7,665 nucleotides of DNA from contig JAPXLN010000037.1 in NCBI GenBank assembly GCA_033809515.1, positions 1-7,665 on the forward strand, in the 5' to 3' direction. The notes beneath the pieces are model-generated. The model was given only the letters and a program-made list of their open reading frames with translations, was not told the origin of the DNA and made no database searches. Shown one piece after another: positions 6,178 through 7,665 of this stretch. The first letter of the stretch is position 1. The number at the start of each line of letters is the position of its first letter. The position numbers were made by a program, and so were the translations under genes. Source of the DNA: JAPXLN01 sp033809515 (GTDB taxonomy: Bacteria; Bacillota; Sulfobacillia; Fermentithermobacillales; Fermentithermobacillaceae).

Positions 6178-6706
6178 AAACCCTAGTTATGTAGACTATC
6201 CCCCATAAATTGACAGCCCCGTTAACAACCAGCGAAATACCTACGTATCTAGTGAGAACAACGCTTCCCTCGAAGGGGTAGCAGATCAGCAGCGTGCCCA
6301 GAACAGCTGTCATCAGAGTAAAGGTAAGGTACACCCACCATTGTTCATGCCGCAGCCTCTTAAGATTGGCCGCCAACTGGAGCCGAAGAAGGCTGTCGAT
6401 AACGATCCCAATGCCAAGCACCATATGAAGCAAAGACACCACTTTTCTCGGCGAAATCAGCATAAAGGCGCCAACCAGGGCATAGGCAATCCCCTGCACC
6501 AGGTCGAACTGAAACAGATTGTCAGAAGGTGTTCCTCTGAAGAAAACAGCGATCCTTATGGCACCCAGAATCAGCCCAATCGCACCGAATATCTGACAGA
6601 CAGTCACGGTAGACGTCTCAGGCTTGGCCGTCAAAACCACGCCCAGCAGGACATACATCACAGATATGCCGGCAATCGCATTCTTAAGCTTTCTTATTTT
6701 GGCCAT
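6155..6706 (-). CDS. DUF308 / HdeD-like small membrane protein
   Basis: 183 residues from ATG 6706, chosen because AGGGAG lies 8 nt upstream (rc of 6715-6720). An upstream in-frame extension of 31 residues has polar, unlikely composition and no such site. About six membrane helices are seen (near 9-27, 34-56, 68-85, 89-107, 124-142 and 149-173). They form three helix pairs, each with glycine-rich packing such as VMYVLLGVVL, FGAIGLILGAIR and MVLGIGIVIDSLLRL. SPRKV and YPFEG stand between helices of a pair, a layout typical of DUF308 proteins, the family that includes acid-resistance protein HdeD. The biochemical role of most members is unknown. It ends inside the last 23 bp of yfhO on the other strand. 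It seems to be transcribed alone. Confidence 0.85.
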   Translation of the reverse strand: MAKIRKLKNAIAGISVMYVLLGVVLTAKPETSTVTVCQIFGAIGLILGAIRIAVFFRGTPSDNLFQFDLVQGIAYALVGAFMLISPRKVVSLLHMVLGIGIVIDSLLRLQLAANLKRLRHEQWWVYLTFTLMTAVLGTLLICYPFEGSVVLTRYVGISLVVNGAVNLWGIVYITRVFRNWSGV

Positions 6707-6751
6707 CTTCGATTCTCCCTGCCTAATCGCCTCGTAACCGTCACGCGTACC

Positions 6752-6760
6752 GCTATACCA
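6752..6760 (-). promoter_or_regulatory. possible extended -10 promoter of the DUF308 gene
   Basis: On the minus strand TGGTATAGC gives a TGnTATAnn extended -10 box. A start about 7 nt downstream would leave a leader of roughly 40 nt with the AGGGAG ribosome site. No -35 box is visible at the proper distance. Confidence 0.3.
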
Positions 6761-6839
6761 TAATTCGACGCGGAAGGCGTGCTTTTCCTCTACACCCACA
6801 AAGTTTGCAGCTTAGGTTTGGAGAATATGTCCGTCGGTG

Positions 6840-6862
6840 CAAAGGCAGGAAAGATGCCTTTG
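6840..6862 (-). terminator. weak stem-loop downstream of the secernin-like gene
   Basis: CAAAGGCA and TGCCTTTG form a perfect 8-bp stem with a 7-nt loop, 36 nt past the stop of the minus-strand gene ending at 6899. No U-run follows, and an 8-bp match is expected by chance somewhere in a window this long. It is called a terminator only because of its place. Confidence 0.3.
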
Positions 6863-6898
6863 GGCCTGCGGGGGTTGAGAGCGTCCGGGCTCAAACCC

Positions 6899-7665
6899 TC
6901 ACTCAAGAAACTGCCTGTACAACCCCTTCATTTCATCGCATTCTTCTTTCTCCAGAAGCGCTTTATTCTGCTTGCGCCAATATCTTCTGAACTGCACTCC
7001 ACCCCTGAACGGCCCTTGGACTACCAGTTTCAGGCCCTCCTCAATGTAGGCACTGTTGAGAGATTGAGCCTGATTATGAAGCTCCTCCGGGCTTCCTGCT
7101 GCCCCGCTTAGCTCAAACAACCGGGTCTGGTACTGGGCGCGCAAATCAGAGAGCTTGTCCTTATTGGCCGCGTAGTCCCTTAAGACAACCCTAAAAAGCA
7201 AATTGTTGTGCTTCCACCTCTTGACCCCTTCGGATTCAGGGCATGTCCGCCGATACCCAAGGCTAAGTGGCTTGAAAAGCTGAATCTCAGGGCAGGGACC
7301 TTCTGTATGCCAGATAAGGTTTTTGTCGTAATCGTAGAGCCAGGAAGCGGTTGCCTGTGAACTTATAAGCCCTCCTGCTACCATGCCAATGTTTCTCATA
7401 GACGCCACGCACCTGGTATGTCGGTCTTGCAGCAAAGACATGACGCCGGCAGCATCATAGTCATCTCGCTGCATGAGCTCTTGGCCGCGATTCTCTCTGT
7501 GGTATGCGCCTACAGCATAAGAGACCACGGGATTGGTGAAGCGCCTCTGGAAACTCTTGACTTTGCCTTTAAGCTGCGGGGAGATCTCGTCGTAATCGTC
7601 TTCGATTGAGAGTTTGTTGCTGATGTGATAGTTCCCATCCAGTTTCTTGTATGCATAGTACCGAT
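6899..7665 (-). CDS. secernin / peptidase C69-like protein, C-terminal part only
   Basis: The frame is open from the right edge to TGA at 6899-6901 and shows the last 254 residues; the start lies outside. An internal GTG at 7528 is not the start, because the frame before it (RYYAYKKLDG onward) is clearly coding. Three stretches recall the C-terminal half of secernin/C69 Ntn-hydrolases: SLLQDRHTRC (76-85 from the edge), SSQATASWLYDYDKNLIW (101-118) and the pair GPCPEIQLFKPLSLG (122-136) with a later WKHNNLLFRVVLRDYA. The family has one such pattern: a helix ending in a His-containing loop, an S-x-TAS strand, then a GxPC...FKP strand and a coiled helix of the WRHE...VLRDY kind. C69 enzymes are amide hydrolases whose nucleophilic Cys is near the N-terminus, which is not visible here. 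The family call rests on remembered patterns only. Confidence 0.5.
   Translation of the reverse strand, partial: RYYAYKKLDGNYHISNKLSIEDDYDEISPQLKGKVKSFQRRFTNPVVSYAVGAYHRENRGQELMQRDDYDAAGVMSLLQDRHTRCVASMRNIGMVAGGLISSQATASWLYDYDKNLIWHTEGPCPEIQLFKPLSLGYRRTCPESEGVKRWKHNNLLFRVVLRDYAANKDKLSDLRAQYQTRLFELSGAAGSPEELHNQAQSLNSAYIEEGLKLVVQGPFRGGVQFRRYWRKQNKALLEKEECDEMKGLYRQFLE

Noticed and set aside
6341..6763. Plus-strand 140-residue open frame
   Set aside because: Antisense to the DUF308 gene, which has membrane helices and a good ribosome site.

Overview
The window looks like chromosomal DNA of a Gram-positive, Clostridia-type member of the Bacillota with medium GC. The basis is indirect: Shine-Dalgarno sites of the GGAGG type, a GTG-started lipoprotein, a YfhO-family membrane protein, and a BtrH-like protein of a type common in Firmicutes. 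No rRNA, tRNA or CRISPR array was seen, and no marker fixes the genus.

Layout. Positions 1-1056 (minus strand, running off the left edge) encode a BtrH N-terminal/C39-like protein that carries a 12-bp tandem repeat. After a 317-nt gap comes a compact minus-strand pair, hepT-mntA (2261-1374), a complete type VII toxin-antitoxin module with both signature motifs intact. A 345-nt divergent spacer leads to the plus strand. There a short lipoprotein made almost entirely of Thr/Pro repeats (2607-3242) is followed, after 277 nt holding a perfect 12-bp inverted repeat, by an 885-residue YfhO-family polytopic membrane protein (3520-6177). The last 23 bp of that gene overlap tail-to-tail with a minus-strand DUF308/HdeD-like membrane protein (6155-6706). 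The right edge holds the C-terminal part of a minus-strand protein that looks like the secernin/peptidase C69 family (6899-7665).

How the genes may work together. HepT and MntA form one toxin-antitoxin unit: a HEPN RNase toxin and a nucleotidyltransferase that neutralises it by AMPylation. The lipoprotein and the YfhO homologue share a strand. YfhO proteins belong to a GT-C-like glycosyltransferase group, while the lipoprotein is about half threonine after its lipid-anchor cysteine. A surface acceptor paired with a glycosylation enzyme is therefore a reasonable but untested idea. The remaining genes look like unlinked single-gene units. Nothing here proves a wholly new system. The least explained elements are the Thr-rich lipoprotein with its near-by YfhO gene, the repeat inside the BtrH-like gene, and a protein-like frame on the opposite strand just past the lipoprotein stop.
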